Assembly: GCA_023145575.1 (NCBI GenBank)
Contig: JAGLDN010000228.1
Span: 1-9,223, forward strand
DNA length: 9,223 nucleotides
Reading direction: 5' to 3'
Origin: Psychromonas sp.
GTDB taxonomy: Bacteria > Pseudomonadota > Gammaproteobacteria > Enterobacterales > Psychromonadaceae
Position numbers and translations under genes: made by a program
Part shown: piece by piece, positions 8,121 through 9,223 of the stretch
How positions within the stretch are numbered: position 1 is the stretch's first letter
Layout of the letters: every line of letters begins with the position of its first letter
The notes under the pieces: model-generated
Told to the model about the DNA's origin: nothing
The model's input: the letters and a program-made list of their open reading frames with translations, nothing else
The model's database searches: none

Positions 8121-8182
8121 GCGTTTTATTCTGATTATCGAGTACGCGGCTGTTGATTCATATTAATATTCGCATTGGTATA
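8121..8182 (+). repeat. Dispersed repeat copy G (short arm) before protease-like gene
   Basis: The 14 bases TTCTGATTATCGAG (8129-8142) match the reverse complement of the copy at 9157-9223 exactly. The end CGCATTGGTATA (8171-8182) is a variant of the family's terminal motif and shares GCATTGGTATA with 9036-9046. The middle is diverged. It directly follows arm D, giving the same back-to-back order as 86-404, and points toward the gene at 8293. The remaining 8183-8292 shows no gene. A possible -10 TATACT lies at 8272-8277 without a good -35. Confidence 0.6.
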
Positions 8183-8292
8183 CACGGATAACTATCTCCT
8201 TAATTATGCTGGGATCCTTGTTGATGTAACTTTTTTTAAGATCTAATTCAGAATTTAAATTCATTATCATTTATACTAGTTAGAGGTGTGCA

Positions 8293-8988
8293 ATGTGTTG
8301 GCATACATTACTTATGGGTGGTCACTGGGTTTACTATAGGAAACAAACTGAAAAAGGTAGCTGTGCGCCAACTTGTGTGGAGATATATTTAAAGAATAAT
8401 TGCATTGGTATAACCGGTAGAGGACACGTAATGAATTCTGCGTTGTGGAGTATGCGCGCTCAACAACATGTACATAAAAGGGAGATAAAATTTGACCACT
8501 TTTTGAGAACCGGGATGAATACAGCTACGATTCCTCACTTTTTATTAAAATATAGCCTAAATAGCAAACATATTATTCTAGATTCTTCACGCGATTCTGT
8601 ACAACAAACTATCAATGAATTAACACACTTACCCGTCGACTCTGGAATCATTTATGTTTCAGATCAGCATGCTTCACTAGGCCTTATTAAGGAAAATGGA
8701 CAAGCTTATCTAGATCCTAATCCTAGTTATGATCCTGAGTTGCTTTCACACTGGACTTGGCTTAATGGGGCACATTCAGACACTTGGTACTACATGGGTC
8801 ATGTTCGAGATCACAGTCAATTTAAAGCCCTATATCTATCGTGGGTGAAAGGCGAAACTTTTAAACAAAGGATAAATCAAGTGATCATCATTTATCCTCA
8901 GAAAAGATTGAAGCAAATGGCACTGTCTGCCAGAAGCTCTCTTAAAAATTTAAATCAATACTTCGATTCCATTTTCAAAAAAAAGTAA
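8293..8988 (+). CDS. Papain-fold cysteine protease-like protein, C58 (YopT/AvrPphB)-like
   Basis: This is a predicted cysteine protease of 231 residues. Q18 and C24 (QTEKGSCAPTC) have the Gln-Cys spacing of six seen in papain (Q19, C25). H126 (DQHASLGLI) and D141 (YLDPNP) complete a possible triad. The H-A...D-P-N pattern and the 15-residue His-Asp distance resemble YopT/AvrPphB-type C58 proteases, which are secreted virulence factors; a C39-like peptidase is the main alternative. No signal peptide or membrane segment is seen, so the protein is cytosolic or leaves by a dedicated secretion system. The C-terminal third after about residue 200 is basic and helical-looking, ending in KKK. ATG 8293 is the first possible start after an in-frame TAG at 8281-8283, with GAGGTG four bases upstream. 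It is a single gene between facing repeat copies, with no partner gene. Protease activity and target are inference. Confidence 0.7.
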   Translation: MCWHTLLMGGHWVYYRKQTEKGSCAPTCVEIYLKNNCIGITGRGHVMNSALWSMRAQQHVHKREIKFDHFLRTGMNTATIPHFLLKYSLNSKHIILDSSRDSVQQTINELTHLPVDSGIIYVSDQHASLGLIKENGQAYLDPNPSYDPELLSHWTWLNGAHSDTWYYMGHVRDHSQFKALYLSWVKGETFKQRINQVIIIYPQKRLKQMALSARSSLKNLNQYFDSIFKKK

Positions 8989-9013
8989 AAGTAGTATCCC
9001 ATACACAAAAAGA

Positions 9014-9105
9014 TATGCCCATGTGACGGAAAAATGCATTGGTATATACCAATCACACCTGAATATGCAGGTTTCAGCGAGAATCTAAAAGCTTAGAGAC
9101 AAGGC
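9014..9105 (-). repeat. Dispersed repeat copy F after protease-like gene
   Basis: The start TATGCCCATGTGACGGAAAA matches the copy at 9157-9178 at all but two of 22 positions when extended to AATGC. Resemblance resumes at CAGG near 9068 and ends with AACAAGGC-like ACAAGGCC near 9101. Between these blocks this copy has about 30 additional bases, including the palindrome at 9038-9053. It faces copy G across the protease-like gene. The 9106-9152 stretch between F and E holds nothing I recognise. Confidence 0.7.
9038..9053. repeat. Perfect 16-bp palindrome
   Basis: ATTGGTATATACCAAT is identical to its own reverse complement. It lies inside repeat copy F at the point where this copy carries extra bases compared with copy E. 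Half of it (GCATTGGTATA with the two preceding bases) also forms the end of copy G at 8172-8182. It could be a dimeric protein-binding site, a junction formed by insertion of a repeat end, or part of the element's terminal structure. Confidence 0.6.
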
Positions 9106-9152
9106 CTTGATTGAGGAGAATGGTTGTTCCCTTGCCAAAATCAATAACAATG

Positions 9153-9223
9153 CATATATACCCATGTGACGCAAAAATGCTTTGTCAGGCTCAAGCTCGA
9201 TAATCAGAACAAGGCACAAGATA
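9153..9223 (-). repeat. Dispersed repeat copy E (cut by window end)
   Basis: The reverse complement aligns with 1-84: TTGTTCTGAT/TTGCTCTGAT, TCGAGCT, GAGCCTGA or AAGCCTGA, AAAGCA, and the terminal GTCACATGGGTATA (9157-9170 read in reverse). The copy runs out of the window. Because copy A opens the window on the other strand, the whole window lies between inverted copies. Confidence 0.75.

Noticed and set aside
8402..8412. GCATTGGTATA inside the protease-like gene as another repeat copy
   Set aside because: Only 11 bases match and they encode part of the protein; the flanks show no repeat similarity, so it is probably chance.
1..9223. CRISPR array or integron cassette array
   Set aside because: The repeats are long, diverged, in both orientations and irregularly spaced; there is no integrase, attC-type structure or regular spacers.

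Overview
The window is AT-rich DNA with Gram-negative-style genes. GalT, GalK and GalM all look like the enterobacterial/gammaproteobacterial forms: GalK has the same 382-residue length as the E. coli enzyme as I recall it, and GalT keeps the CFLC, HPH and SARG-type motifs. Low GC, a freshly broken 3.3-kb gene, many degenerate intergenic repeats and a predicted effector-type cysteine protease together suggest a host-associated gammaproteobacterium of the Legionellales kind. That placement is inference; no rRNA or other phylogenetic marker is present.

Layout, left to right. Positions 1-444 hold no gene, only copies of a degenerate repeat. Positions 445-3748 (minus strand) are one pseudogene of a DUF5107/TPR-family protein: five in-frame stops and one frameshift cut a 1100-residue reading frame into pieces that are still easily recognised. 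Positions 3749-4352 are intergenic, with nested hairpins and a repeat copy. Positions 4353-7705 are a compact plus-strand operon galT-galK-galM, encoding the Leloir pathway without galE and without a transporter. Positions 7706-8292 hold a long inverted partner of the repeat upstream of galT, a strong hairpin and a further repeat copy. Positions 8293-8988 encode a 231-residue papain-fold cysteine protease-like protein resembling YopT/AvrPphB (C58) proteases. Positions 8989-9223 hold two more repeat copies.

How the genes work together. GalM converts beta- to alpha-D-galactose, GalK phosphorylates it, and GalT exchanges the galactose-1-phosphate with UDP-glucose. The GalE needed to regenerate UDP-glucose must be encoded elsewhere. 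The DUF5107 pseudogene may once have served carbohydrate metabolism, but that link is weak. The protease-like gene has no visible metabolic link to its neighbours.

The most unusual aspect is the repeat family. At least eight degenerate copies share a terminal motif of the form GT(A/C)(A/G)CATGGGTATA. Around the gal operon and around the protease gene the flanking copies face each other, with the motif pointing inward. Two intergenic regions (86-404 and 7769-8182) have the same back-to-back architecture and look like MITE-like elements of about 0.3-0.4 kb. The window itself starts and ends inside oppositely oriented copies.
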